DNA from: Favolaschia claudopus | Lineage: Eukaryota > Basidiomycota > Agaricomycetes > Agaricales > Mycenaceae | DNA length: 64,000 nt | Direction of reading: 5' to 3' | Assembly: GCA_037176885.1 (NCBI GenBank) | Contig: JAWWNJ010000251.1 | Span: 105,527 to 169,526, forward strand | Shown: positions 9,807-21,894 of the stretch, piece by piece | Position numbering within the stretch: the first letter of the stretch is position 1 | How the letters are laid out: each line of letters starts with the position of its first letter | The notes under the pieces: generated by a model | Told to the model about the DNA's origin: nothing | The model's input: the letters and a program-made list of their open reading frames with translations, nothing else | The model's database searches: none | Made by a program: the position numbers and the translations under genes

Positions 9807-12800
9807 AGGTCTTCATTGCCGCCTAGAACAAGGACAGAGTCACGTGTGGTTTTGAGATATGCGAGGATCCGTTTAACGGCTTCCCAATGAGCTTCACCGG
9901 GGTTGGAGCTAAATTGCGATACGGCCTGGACTGCCTTCGTAATGTCTGGACGGCATTGAACAGCGGTATGCATAAGCGAACCAACGGCGTGCTGGTAGGG
10001 AACGTTGGCCATGCGCTGGAGTTCTTCCGAAGTCTGAGGAGATTGAGACTTGGAAAGCGGAGCGGCCGACGTGTTGACTGGCGAGTATACGGGCCGTGCA
10101 TCCTCCATGCGATACCGAGCCACAATCGAGTCAATATAGAAGCGATGAGACAAGGAGATGGTGCGGTTCGCACGATCACGCAGGATTTCGAGGCCAAGAA
10201 TGGATTTTGACTCTCCCAAGTCCTTGATTTGGACATGCTCGGAAATCTGCTTCTTTAAAAGTTTGACCTCTGCAACAGAGGAGCAGAATAAACCGAGATC
10301 ATCAACGTGGGCGCTGATGATAGAAATAGCCTTCTCCAGGCGACGAATAAAGACGCACGGATCAGCAATGCACACCCGGAAACCAATCTTGACCAAAATG
10401 GAACGTAACTTTTGGTACCAGAGAAGTGCGGCTTGCTTTAACCCGTAAATTCCCCATTTCAGGAGACAGACATAGTCCTCCTTTCCACGAACACGATGGC
10501 CCTGCGGCTGTCGCATGTAGATGGGTGGCTCGTCTGGATCCGTCTCGCTGTTGAGAAAGACTCTGACTTCACAACAGGAGCAAAAGACATCGAAAAATCG
10601 ATACCTGGGCGCTGGGGTGTACGCTGAGCACATAGACGAGCTTTGTACCGAGTGATGGCACCAGTACTGTCGTGCTTCAAGGCATAGACCCAGAGCGAAC
10701 CAAGCGGAGTGACACCGGGAGGTGGTGGGACAAGTTCCCATGTACCCATCCTCGCAATGCTATCGACGGGACCAATGATATGAGCGTACTCAAATTCGTC
10801 CCAGGATTCCGCGAAAGCAGAATCTTCCGGCGCACGGTCAGGGCCCTCTGGAGCTGGCGCTGCTGCTAAGCCTGAATTAAGGTTTGCGGCGGCGGCCTTG
10901 AGCTCAGCGGCTTCCCGGATACGGGTAGATGGGTCGCGCGGAGGTGGTAGAGGACGAGGTTGACGAGGTGCCCGGGGTTTAGGTTGTGACACGACACCCG
11001 CAGGTCCAGCCGGAGCAGGAGGGGATGGTGCACGAGGAGGTACCGGATTGGCAGTTGGAGGCGTAGAAGTGGAGGAAGGAGGGCTGTAATCATCATCATC
11101 AGCTTCGGTCGAAGAATATTTGTATGAGTGTATCTCCCCCTCAGCCCGAAATTCCCCACAATTTGAGTTGTCGTCGAATTTGATATGAGGCGACAATCCG
11201 AAGGTACGCTTTGAGGGGCGATAAACCTTCCAAGCCTTGCGATCATCCGGGTACCCAACAAAAATAACCGATTCGCCGCGATGGTCGAACTTTTTGCGAT
11301 TAAGATTGCCATTATAGAGGTAAGCCCTGCAACCGAAACGGTGAAAAGACCTGTACTTCGGCTGTTTGCGGTTTGGGAAGCGGATGGAGAAAGGGGTACG
11401 AAGGTCGAGAGCGCTGTGTGGGTTACGGTTTTTGACATAGACCATGTAATTGCTGGCCTCAGCCCACATGCTAAGCGGCAGGTCGGCGTCGATGAGGACG
11501 GTGCGAACGCGGTCAAAAATAGACCTAAACTTTGGCGACACCGTTCTGTTCAGGAGTACGTGGAGCGCTGGCTTTGAGCTGAATACCACGTGCCTTCAAG
11601 AACCGCTTCAGGTCTTCGTTGATAAATTCACCCCCATTATCGACGTGCCAGACCTTAAGCTTGCGACCTGTCTCACGCTCGACCATCTCCAACCACTCCT
11701 TGAATGCGGCTACTGCAGCACTCTTGTGACACAGGTAAAACATCCAAATCCAGCGAGAGCAGTCATCGGTGAAAGCGAGGGCATATTTCGATCCGTTCAG
11801 AGTACGGACTGGAGCAGTCCAAAGATCTGAATGAACGTGATCGAGAATATGTTCGGCATTTTCCTCTTCCGAAGGAGGAAAAGAGGCACGAGTCATCTTG
11901 CCCTCCATGCAAGATTGACATACCGGCGGCTCAGCATTGAGTTCGGCCGTAGATAGTTTCACACCTGAAATGTGACCCTTCCGAACGAGAGCGCGCAGCG
12001 CAGGGTAGCCTAGATGCCCTAGACGCTGATGCAGCTCCTCAAGCTTTGAGGTCGGAGGTCGAGACGAGGTGGAAAAAGAATTCTCCGTCGACGAGGAGGA
12101 ATCGAGGTGATAGAGGCGATCGCTGCCGAGAGAGGCGGTCAGAATAACCTTCTCGGACGAAATGAGGTTGCGGATGAGCTTGCCACTGTCACCCTTCTCA
12201 AAGGTAACACAGCGTCCACCGCCAAAGACGGTGTAACAGTCCGCCTGATCAAGCCGCGACACTGATATAAGTGTCGGCTGAGAGTCAGGGACATAACAGG
12301 TATCTTTCAACCTGAGTCGGACGTTACCACCCTTAGGATGGGACGCTAGTAGCTGTGCTTCACCGCGACCCTCGATTTTCCTCGAACCGTTGCCGAACCC
12401 GCTGATATTTCTGGATACGGCTTGGGCGTAAGAAACGAAGTCGCGTCGAACGGAGTGAATGTGTGTCGATGTACCGGAATCGATGATGGTAGACGCACCC
12501 GCTGTACGTGCACTGTACGCGGAGTTGTTGGTCTGGGAGGATGACGTCGGAGATGTAGCCGGAATGCTCTCATCACGCAGGGAGTAAGAGGAGAAGTCGG
12601 CCACGGAGGCCATTAAGCATTTCTCGAAGCGTACATTATTGGATTTTTCGTCTCCCCCTCCATCCGCATTGTGGGCCTTCTCCTTGCCCTTACCCCTCTT
12701 CCCCTTCTTTTTATGCTGCTGCTGCTTCGGGCCCTGACCGGCCTTACCGCGACCCGGTTGCCAGCAGTTGTCCGCGATATGACCTTCATGCTTGCAGTTA

Positions 12801-13370
12801 CGACAGAATTTCGTACCGCGAGCGATGGCAGCGTGCTCCAACGCTGCGAGGGCAGACTCCTGCGACTGACCCTCGGTCTTCGGGGACTTTCTGCGGCGAC
12901 GGGAATCGAGGACACCCTGGATCGTAGAGACCAGAGACCAGAGTAGTCGTGTCGTCAATCTTGGCGCCCTGGACAAGGGAATAGTAGGATTTGGGGTCGT
13001 CTGGATCGGAGGGAAAAGTGGAGAGGAAGATGGCGCTAACGATAGGACCGGGGATACTGAATCCGGCCTTCGTAAGATGAGTCTGCGCTTTCTGGAAGTC
13101 CTTCACATGCTGATCGAGTGCGAGCGTGTCATCGTCAAGGAGGGGACGAGTGAGCCGACGGAACCAGAGCATAATGCCCCCAGTCCCAGTCTGCCCAAAC
13201 TCGGTCTCGAGAGCCGTCCAAGCTTGGTGGACAGTGTCGTAGTCTGAGACCTTGACAACGAGCTCGCTGTCGACATGGCCCAGTGGGGAATGAGATAATA
13301 AAGAGAGCCGTCGAGTTTTCGACAAGTAGCGGTCCGGTACTGGCTGAGATTAAGCAGAGGCGTGGTGGCC
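9807..13370 (-). pseudogene. Copia gag-pol, degenerate
   Basis: Minus-strand domains in order: a gag portion with DYDTVHQAWTALETEFGQ and the zinc knuckle CRNCKHEGHIADNC; aspartic protease TIIDSGTSTHI; the pre-integrase zinc region ELHQRLGHLGYPALRALV; integrase with HSDLW, VDNGGEF and PEQNGVAK (D, D, E); a proline-rich linker; and reverse transcriptase with KWGIYGLKQAALLWYQKL and the active-site variant AHVDDLG. Frameshifts at about 12,950, 11,550 and 10,600 and loss of the gag start make it inactive. The RNase H part continues at 8755-8666 and 5485-5449 beyond the insertions. Confidence 0.9.
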
Positions 13371-13377
13371 CATAACC

Positions 13378-13656
13378 TGATAGAATACAAGTCAGTATTA
13401 ACTCAGTCGTGGCGGAAACGACTCGTGTATTATATACCTGATAGAATACAGTAAGTATAAACTACCAGGAGAATCAGTAAGCTGTAAGGACAGTAGATAC
13501 GAGTGCACATACCTCAGTCGTGGAGGAAACGACTGAGGAATGTGACGGTGACACGATACTACATAAGGAGCGTGTGACGCGTAACTCTACGGATAGCGAG
13601 TTGGAATATTAAGGAATGTACGGTAAGTAAACGGAATAATAAATACTTCAACAACA
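13378..13656 (-). repeat. Copia 5' LTR (about 279 bp)
   Basis: On the minus strand it starts TGTTGTTGAAG and ends TATCA, directly followed by GGTTATGGGCC, a plausible primer-binding site. It contains two copies of CCTGATAGAATACA and of a hairpin around CAGTCGTGG(A/C)GGAAACGACT, so the LTR appears internally duplicated. No second LTR is present for comparison. Confidence 0.65.
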
Positions 13657-13667
13657 CCTTCCTGATA

Positions 13668-14195
13668 CTCGTCATGACCAAAAGTGACCGGAATCCAAAA
13701 ATTGTGCATTTGCAACAAGTTTGCATGGATGACCGCTGGTTAATTTCATCCTATAGGCAGTGTATGATTGTATGTCATTGCATACGAAGCAGCTGAAAGA
13801 AGGTGAGGTCCTTTTGTGCTATTATTCTACATTTCTTTTATATATCCTTGAAGGTGAAAATTTGGTATGTTGACTTGTCGCTCTCATTGAACCACGAGAA
13901 AAATCCAGTAACCTTAGATCTCTCATATATAGACCTTTAGGATACTAAAGGCTTTTTCAATGCACTCACTGACCTGAACTTCTGGTGTCAGTGCTTCAGA
14001 AGAGGCAAACATTGCCAAATTGGTCGAATTTCGAAAATTAATTCATTGACTCAAAGAGAAGCATCATATGCTGCGCCCATAGGATGTAAGCTGTGGATAA
14101 CATGATATAGAGGAAGCCTATGTAACACAAAGTCGTCTGAGTCTCGGAATTTTCCCCTAAAAAGCCATATTCCGGTCACTTTTGGTCATGACGAG
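13668..14195. mobile_element. TA-flanked MITE (528 bp)
   Basis: Perfect inverted ends CTCGTCATGACCAAAAGTGA continue with CCGGAAT, and TA is duplicated at 13,666-13,667 and 14,196-14,197. It sits in the coding sequence of the SANT/DUF6818-like gene, about 10 bp from the copia LTR. No coding capacity is seen. Confidence 0.9.
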
Positions 14196-14197
14196 TA

Positions 14198-14782
14198 CAC
14201 CGCATAGACGCCTTCTCATCCGCTTTGCTATAGTTGTGAGCGCCATGTGGACGGCCGCGCTTGCCGTCGACACACTTAGCAGGGGCGGCGTCGCTCTCGT
14301 CGTCAGAATCGGGGGAACGTTTGCGCTTCTTGCCCTTGTCCTTGGGCCGAACACCAGCGATCTTGGAGGCTGGCTTTCCGAGGACAGCGGTGGCGGTTTC
14401 GAAGGGAGGAAGACGAGGAAGACTGTTCCAGTCGTGGTGCTGGAGATGAGACTCGAAGGGAAGCATGTTTGTGGCCGTGAAATTGAAGGCGTGCTACATA
14501 TTGTTAGTTCAACAAGATAGTATGAGAATTTTGCGCGGCTTACCTGGGGCATGGCGCTGGAGGGAAAGGCAGGCTGCAAAGGCTGAGTCGTCTGAGCAGA
14601 GGGAACCTAAATAAGTTTATCAGCATGGTCAACGATGTCGAGAGAAGTCGAAGGCGTACAACGGGGTCAATGACCACAGGAGCCCAATTTCCCGAAGCGT
14701 CGCGGTACCACGGTTTGCCGTCGCGGTCGTGGATGAAGCCGGGGTTGGGTTGAGTGAAGGGAGGCGATGAGGGATCAGACAT
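14198..14782 (-). pseudogene. SANT/DUF6818-like gene, N-terminal part only
   Basis: Exons on the minus strand are 14,782-14,660, 14,606-14,544 and 14,493 onward, with GT-AG introns of 53 and 50 nt. The start includes PGFIHDRDGKPWYRDASGNW; later parts are a basic stretch (KDKGKKRKRSPDSDDESD) and KRGRPHGAHNYSKADEKA. I recall the last motif as the N-terminal edge of a Myb/SANT-like (DUF6818-type) DNA-binding region in basidiomycete orphan proteins. The frame then runs into the 528-bp MITE, and a few codons beyond it (RCIRK) into the copia LTR. The rest of the gene is absent from the window. Confidence 0.6.
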
Positions 14783-15352
14783 TGAGAGAGAGAGAGAAAA
14801 GACTGAAAGAGTGGAATAAATGACGAGTCGAATGAAGGAAAGGACCAGAGAGACTCACCATTCTATACTGTCCTCCCCTGCAACACAACTCAGTGCTGAA
14901 TGAAGCAAATGGCTGGTAACAGTGCTCGACGGCCGTCAGCGGCTCGAGTACAACCCTGCGAGCTGTGTTAGATCATGGAGAGGTATCCATTGGAGCAGTG
15001 GGTCGTCGCAGGGTGAGCGCCAGGGTAGGATTGAGTTTGCGACAGTAACGGGTGCCTTTGCAGTGTTTCCATCCGATTGAAGAAAGTCGATGTACGAAGG
15101 CAGCGTGTTGCGTCATGAAAAGAACTCCAACAGAGCAACCGATTCAGGGTAGAGTCTCCAACAACAAGTGTAGACTCCCCGAGGACGCCGGAATGGTGAG
15201 CGCGCCGATGAGTTCACAATGAGCACAACTTGATGAAGGCGGTCGCTGGAAAGAGAATGGTCGTCACGGATGTGACACGGTGCTAAATGGGGGTACAGCA
15301 ACGACGAAGGTCGACGAGTTGGTTTATACGAGGTTAGACGAGGTTGTTAAAT

Positions 15353-15382
15353 CTGAACAGGGGGTCCCTACCCCCTGTTCAG
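15353..15382. repeat. Short hairpin beside a TIR element
   Basis: TGAACAGGGGG and CCCCCTGTTCA form an almost perfect 11-bp stem with a short loop, immediately left of the 396-bp inverted-repeat element. Confidence 0.7.
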
Positions 15383-15778
15383 GTCACTTAGTCACCGCCT
15401 CCTTTGCACTACTGTTAAATCGGCCGGAGGCCGAAATTTTTTCAAAACACCCTATTGAAGCCTGGATTTCAACCAATTTGGGGACTTTTTGAGTGGACTT
15501 TTGACGCACCTACTGGTGCGATTTGGGTTTGGCATAGGAGTGGTGCTTGATATCCCTCGTATTGAGGGTTCTGGAGGCTAACAAGATCGAAATTGGTGTA
15601 TACTGCCAAATTGGGTGGGGTGAAAGTTTATAGCTCCTTCAATTATTTAAATTTTGGAAATCTCTCTTGGGAAGTTGTTCCTCTGTTGAAAAAGAGTCGT
15701 TTTGCCAGAGAAATAAGAATTAGGGCAAAAAATGGGGTCACAGTTAGCGTTGTCACGGAGAGGCGGTGACTAAGTGAC
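15383..15778. mobile_element. Inverted-repeat element (396 bp), possible MITE
   Basis: Perfect 18-bp inverted ends GTCACTTAGTCACCGCCT. I see no clear target duplication, so the class is open. The interior is AT-rich and non-coding. The CTTAGTCACC core resembles the ends of the 442-bp MITE at 56,018. Confidence 0.6.
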
Positions 15779-16394
15779 GCGCACCATAAACATCGTCAGA
15801 ATTTTAGCGGTCAAGAGATTTCGCAGAATATACCTGATGCTCGGCGTTTTTCCCGTTTGTAATTTTATACACCCCACTAGCCTCCTGCTGAAACCCTTCC
15901 CCAACGCGAGTGTTTTGATTCCGGCTCGTCCCTTTACCCTCAAAGTTTTGTTTTGCGTGACTGAGGAAGTGGTGCTTCAGATAATTGAACGACTTCCCAT
16001 GTTTTTCGGTAATTTTCTGGTTCAGACATCAGCGATCGCAGTTCCAAACGGAAGAAAGAGACTTACCTCGGTACACTGCGGCGCGATTGCGTCGCCACAA
16101 CCAGCCCAAGCATGATCTCGATTTTTTGCATGACGCGGATGACCTGAACAAGACCCGAATCGGGCGACACGAGTTGGACGGGGCACGGGAGCGCACACTG
16201 ATAAAGAAATCGGTACACGAGCAGTTCCCAGGGGACAGATGTCCACGAATGTTTGACCCTCAGAATAGTCGATGTTGGTGGGTGCTGAGATATGCTTCAA
16301 ATTACGCCACCGAGGAAACTTATCCATGCTTGCTTGGCAGGGGTGCAAAAGCCAAGCCGGCATTTTCTCGAAGTCCATTGACTCTATGATAGGG

Positions 16395-16900
16395 CATTGT
16401 TTTTTGATCCGGTTTGTAAACCGGTTTATAAACACCGGTTTATAAACCGGTTTTTAATTGCGACCAAAATGGTCGGTTTTTAATTCCTCGGAGTACTGAT
16501 CCGCCAGACCGCAGATCATTGATCACTTACAAAAATTTTCGGCGCCCCTGCGCGCTCGCCAACGACCATGTCCCAACCATGTCCAGCTCATCGGTCTGAT
16601 TCGGTATTTGGAACGACACTCGATACTCATCGCGATGGAGTTGACACGCGATTGGCGTACTTCCGTAATCTACTGTCTGATCAGCCGGTAATGGTGCAGA
16701 TGTGATTCGTACAGTAGTATCTCGGATTGGTCAGAGGACAGCGTAGGGGTGCGTCAAGCGAGCCAGGAAGAAAGCGTGGGACGGAGGGCTGAAAATTTCG
16801 TTTTTTAATGTTTTCGCGTGTCTGGTTTATAAACAGGTTTATAAACGCCTTGTTCTTGAATCAAAATTTAAAAACCGTTTTTAATTGGCTGGGAAATTAA
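16395..16900. repeat. AT-rich segment bounded by GGTTTATAAACC palindromes
   Basis: Near 16,403-16,460 the palindrome GGTTTATAAACC or close variants occur four times in a row, ending GGTTTTTAATTG. Near 16,822-16,890 two more copies are followed by CCGTTTTTAATTGG. The two clusters are in the same orientation and enclose about 360 bp of non-coding sequence. It may be a degenerate mobile element. Confidence 0.4.
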
Positions 16901-17468
16901 ATGCTAGTACTGTATCTCCCTGTATGGAGGCAACCGTCACGGTAACGGTGGGGTCGGTTGCATACAAATCATATTATGCATTATCCTGGAATGTGGTCCC
17001 ACAGTTGACAGGAATATGAGTGCGGTATCACACATGTACACCTTGTAACTTTTAGAAGTTTGGAGCATCATGAAACCAGGCTTGAAATTCATGACGTGTA
17101 TTCTGACGAAACGTCAGGAATCTGACGATGATCTTGAACTTCATGACAAATACTTCTCACAGTGATCATGGAATTGAATAATTTCCGGGACGAGACGTGA
17201 CGAGGTAAAAATTGAGCACCCCTACTGGTAGTACATAAGCCAATTAGTACTCAGTTATTGCATGCATGAGTTCAAAGCCTGCCCATACAGTAGTGCAATA
17301 AAGACCTGAGTTTCTTCGTGGAATTCGGTGTGGGCTGCTCCTAGTCACATTACGTTCATTGATTGATATTATAACACAAGTGATCCTTATCTTCAAGCCT
17401 AGTATAAATATAAAGTCGAGAGCTTCGAAGCAGTCGAGCCCATCCCACTTTTCAGTCAATAGGTATTG

Positions 17469-17888
17469 ATGGCCGGAATCTCCTACTCCGATCCCTGCGA
17501 TCGCTCTTCAATTTCAGTCACTGCATCACCATTTTCTACCACACCGGATAGTGGGCAGCCAAGCTTCGAGGATGACGAGATTCAAGACCTAAACAGGGCC
17601 CTTGGCAATCTTAATCTTAGTCCCAAAGAACACTTCACCAAGGTAATATCTATCAGTCAGAGATATCTTTCCTCGTCTAATATTACTCTTCAGCAACAGC
17701 TAAATAGAGTCAAATACCACATCGATCGCATGATTAGCAATTTGCCGTTAAAGGAGGTGGCCGCGGCTCTCCGAGCTGTCTGCGACCACGTTGAGAAAAC
17801 ATGTTCAGCAAAATTGCAGGAATTAGAAAAAGAATTTCCGGGGATAACCACAGATACAGTTACAGATAGTCTGGTCAAACTGCCCTAA
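17469..17888 (+). CDS. Single-exon orphan protein (139 aa)
   Basis: The first ATG of the frame is at 17,469 and the stop TAA at 17,886-17,888. The product has a Ser/Thr-rich N-terminus, then a long amphipathic segment (DEIQDLNRALGNLNLSPKE, and a helix around LQQQLNRVKYHIDRMISNL). I find no known motif. A TATA-like TATAAATATAAA precedes it at about 17,403. No repeat signature was seen inside it. Confidence 0.45.
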   Translation: MAGISYSDPCDRSSISVTASPFSTTPDSGQPSFEDDEIQDLNRALGNLNLSPKEHFTKVISISQRYLSSSNITLQQQLNRVKYHIDRMISNLPLKEVAAALRAVCDHVEKTCSAKLQELEKEFPGITTDTVTDSLVKLP

Positions 17889-19437
17889 TTTCGTTGGGAA
17901 CCGCTGTATATTACTACATTCAAAGAAGTAAATTCTCCAAATTCACGCCCTGATGCGCCCTTGATAGTCGCTGTTGGCAAAAGTGCGCGGTATTGAACTC
18001 CGATTACCAAATTAAAAATTTGGAAGTGGTGGGGAAATTTTCGTTGCAATGCATTTGTTTCACATCCCCACTCGTCACTGATATCAGCCATGGGCTTGTC
18101 CAGATCATCAAACGCATCATATGCCCTTCAGGATCGATGGCTCTCTACGTCCGGGAACGTCATCCGGACCCCGCCATTCCTGCCATTGAGCGACTTTTCC
18201 AGGCTGTAAGCAGAGACGTTGAATAGCTCGTTCAGGTGGCACGAAAGGGAGAGTCAGCAGAGGCGTTCGTTTCTCTCTCTCTAGCATATCACCTCTGTGG
18301 TCGTTTCTCTGTGCCGCTCGCGATGGTGGTGTACAAGATTCCGGAACACTGCCGGTAGTCGCAAGAAGGGGAAGTCAATCGGGACAGCACGGTAGGAAGC
18401 GTTGAAGCAGCTCCATGTGCCGCAGTTTGCACTGGTTCCTTCCAGTTCCTTCCTGTGCTTACTTCACAACACGCCCGAGCAGATACGGTGTCGGCATTAA
18501 ACTCTCTGCATCGGATTCCGAGCTCTACAAGAAGGTGAACACACATTTGAAACGCGTAGTGAGCGCTGTGGGGCGAGAAAGACGAGTAGTGGACGAGGGA
18601 AAGGGAAGAACAAAATTTCGGCGACAGATCCGGAGAAGCGTGTGGAGTCTGATCGATAGGAATCCGACTGTCCCGAGCACTTTAGAGTTTCCTGAAGATA
18701 TTTCGGGATGATGGCTATAATTTACGCTATTTTACGCGATTTTTCACGCATATCCCCCCGATGCCTGGTCCAGCGTCCGGCTCATGTACTATGTCTGTGG
18801 ATGGAATGAAAAAATCGCGTTTTTTCAAAATGAAGAAAGAGAAAAAGAGGGGAAAAAAGAGGGAGACTCTTATGATTTAAGCTGACCTATTCACCCCCAA
18901 AACTCATGTTCTCGAGTGCTCAGACCACGCAAAACAGCGGTTTTTTGCTTTGATTTACTATCGATGCCGGTGGTTCCGTAGAAATCAACCTATGTCGAGA
19001 GCCCAACTGGCGGTAAGCCACAGCGAATAGTTTTCAAGATCTTTGTACATTTTTGCACGTCAACCGCGGCAACTCGGCCCAATCACTACAAACAGCAGCA
19101 CACTACGCAGACGCGAACCTCTTGCTCTCCTGCTCCACCGCGTCTCTCGTTACCAATAGCTTCGGTAATCGTAGATACGATTAGAGTACGCCACCCACAC
19201 TATTTTAGAGCCTCTCACACCGCTAAATCCGTCAATATTTGCAAGTGACCGGTTAGAAACCGGAAACTTTAGACTTTTTTGGTTTCTTTTCAGGCTGCTT
19301 TCCACTTTGTCCTAACATCACCAGGCCTCCGGCTCAACAAAATTTTGTACATCTTTCTTCTTCTGAGTCTTGACTGGGATCTGCATATCCTTGGAACGGC
19401 AGGTCAAAAGAAGAGTTTCATCCAATTATCTGCCATT

Positions 19438-19888
19438 AGAGAGTTTGCGGTGAGCCGCCAGAAGCCACCTGGCGGCTCCAACGGCATGCGGATCCGGGCG
19501 GCTACGTCATCTGGCGGCTCGTTCGGCGGCTCGTCTCGCGCGGTCTTCAGCACAATTTTGAGGCTAGGTACCTTGCATCCTTGATTATACCTTCAGGCAA
19601 TGAGAGTTTGTTGTCCAAATGTGCATCGTTGTTTTGAAATGAAGCAATTTCCCGTGTCAACTGAAGTCTCCGGCTCGAATGTGTGATGGAGTCAGGGTTT
19701 GGGGTCCAATTTTCTTCGTGTGCATATACCTCAAGCTATAGACACCTAAGCACTCAGAACAGACTTACAAGATCAAATTTAAACCAGTCTTACCAGCCAC
19801 CAAACGAGCCGCCAGACAGCATAGCCGCTCGGATCCGCATGCCGTTGGAGCCGCCAGGTGGCTTCTGGCGGCTCACCGCAAACTCTCT
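19438..19888. mobile_element. MITE family B, copy 1 (451 bp)
   Basis: Long inverted ends start AGAGAGTTTGCGGTGAGCCG and extend about 60 bp through CCAGAAGCCACCTGGCGGCT. A second copy is at 27,645-28,098. ATT lies outside the left end and again outside the right end, but I am not sure this is the true target duplication. Confidence 0.8.
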
Positions 19889-20743
19889 ATTATTCTGCAT
19901 TTTGAAGCCGCCATTTCTTCCCCAGGGGCTCAAGAAATTGACTTATCTCTCTTTCTAGAGCTAAAGTAGCCCTCTTTGGTTTTTTGCAGAACTCCCTTAT
20001 AATTGTTTGAGAATCCTCAAGCTCTGTTGTTCAATATTGTTACCTTGAATGCATTTATAGGCTCCCCCGCGTCCCTGACCTGCTGCAATTGGCAATTATT
20101 TGTGAGTATCAATTTCATCTTCACCAGAAATGAGTCTGAAATGAAGTCTAAGTATGTGATGTTCTACTTCACACAGGGAGCACCACCAAGTCAGCCATTT
20201 GTGTAATCTTATATCTATATTTACTGCTCAACTCGTCGCTACTTCCGCTGCGCATCAACCTGAGTTCAATTTTCTAAGTATCTTCATGTAAAATATATTC
20301 AGTGTCCCATAATCAGTCAAATAGATTCAAGATTACAGCTTCCTATGCTCCAGAATAACTTATATAGCAGTCTTGCTAGACCAAGGTGGGTATCTGGAGG
20401 CATGATGGAGGAGTGGTCTATCATGCGGCGTTTCAACACGTCAACTACTGGCGGAGTTTTTGGGCGGTAGTTCGAACCCCCCACCCCCCGGCTTTTGACA
20501 CTCACCGGCTTCCCCACCACCGATTTTCCGGCATTGGTGATCGTTGATCCGACTTTGTCACGGCCGGCCCACTTCCATCACAGTCTCACTTCCCACCATC
20601 ATCCGGGCCTCGGATCACAGCAGGCAATCACCCGGCGGCCAGCACATTCCAGTTTCACAGTATTTGCGGTCATACTCAAACCTGCTCGGACTTCGCCCAC
20701 CCGGGCCGCGGTTTATCCCAGTGGAGGTTGCCTGGGAGTTTTA

Positions 20744-21068
20744 ATGGGCGACACCCATTGGAAGTATAATATGGCTGCGCATCTCGTCGATTCTCATCCA
20801 AACTGGGAACTCACCGCAAGCAAGGAGACACGCGCGAGCATAGACTCTAAAATCACCCTCACACCCGATGAAGAACACCGACTCGGTGTTCCCGTAACCC
20901 AGCCCAAAGAGCCGTCTTAGGCCGTCTTCCGGAGAGAAACGACCGGCTACGTCCCCCGCTGGCACACCGCGTCAACCTCGAATACGCCGTACAGCTTGCA
21001 ATTTGGACCCCAAAATCTCGGATGCGATGGCAGATAGCGGCTCGGAATCAGACTTTGTACCAGATTAG
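20744..21068 (+). pseudogene. 3' part of an orphan gene with a footprint-like duplication
   Basis: The frame gives KYNMAAHLVDSHPNWEL, a zinc-finger-like H-x(n)-H stretch, then a Thr/Asp-rich part, and stops at a TAG within 20,911-20,920. A different frame immediately continues with a basic Ser/Pro-rich tail and the acidic end SGSESDFVPD before TAG 21,066-21,068. The switch coincides with GCCGTCTT-AG-GCCGTCTT at 20,911-20,928; removing ten bases joins the two halves. Upstream exons are not resolvable. Confidence 0.45.
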
Positions 21069-21894
21069 AATATTTGGAAGGTATATATTGTTCAGGTTGT
21101 ATTGAAACAGGCGGAGAGAAGAGGAAGAAAGACAAAAGAAAGAGACTGTCTCATGCATCAAAGTGTGATCGACCGAAAGCCGAGACTGATGCGAATTGCC
21201 GCCGATGTCAATCAGTGGCGCTTTCCGCCACCTCGCGTGGCAAGATCAAATTCCGAGATCCGGGTTTAGAGTGCCGTGTGCGCGACCTGGTACAGCCACT
21301 GAAAAAGGAAATTCTCATCAATTCAACTCGGTTTCTTTTCTGTGCCCTGTTTTCTGTGGTCGGACCTTTCACAGTGCATTCCAGACATAGATTTGAAACA
21401 CATGCACCCTTTTCCATCTTAGGATACCTCGAAAATTGACACTTTTTGGGCAAGACTTCCCAACCATCTTTGGCCCAGTTCTCCTCAATGAATGGACCTA
21501 TCTTTCTCAATCTTGCCTGTGGATTTGCCGTTCCAATGGATTTGTGCCCTTGTCGCTACCAGATGGCGATGGCAAGGGCAGATTAGGGGCGGATTGATAA
21601 AATTTTCTTTTTTGGGGGTGACATCAGATTTTGCCGCCACTGTATACTGTGACTGTGACATAGTCTTATGTTTGCCGCGCCCCTCCACCAGCCTCCACCC
21701 ATGTCAGAATGTTATTAGCTAATATGTATTATATAAGCAGGTTTCACGTCGCGTATATCTCCCTCAAAAATTGTGTTCTTTCCTCTTTTTTTGAGGGAAT
21801 GCTCATTATATTACCTGAAACTACCTTTCTGCCTCCTCAGACTTTTGATATGTAACAACATGGGGTGCTGTTATTCCCCGGTGTAGCGTTTCAG

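Larger units (their letters stand above)
5449..13656 (-). mobile_element. Ty1/copia retrotransposon, 3'-truncated, with three insertions
   Basis: Minus-strand order is LTR (13,656-13,378), gag, protease, integrase, reverse transcriptase and RNase H. The RNase H frame is cut by a TA-flanked MITE plus an abutting second MITE (8756-9806) and again by the Tc1/mariner element (5486-8665). Joining across each insertion restores the frame: EDLTLHAFSDSDWA across the first and GSSLIAWSAKKQ across the second. The element stops at about 5449 within RNase H against Helitron sequence, so its 3' LTR is missing. Confidence 0.9.

Noticed and set aside
16022..16435. 137-aa minus-strand frame
   Set aside because: The N-terminal part lies in the palindromic repeat and I could not find a family or exon structure.
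18415..18711. 98-aa plus-strand frame
   Set aside because: Basic and plausible in composition but without a start context, splice signals or recognisable family; left unannotated.
21200..21650. MITE with CAGTGGCG ends
   Set aside because: One CAGTGGCGGCAAAATCTG-like end is present at about 21,640 but the proposed partner at 21,212 matches for only a few bases.
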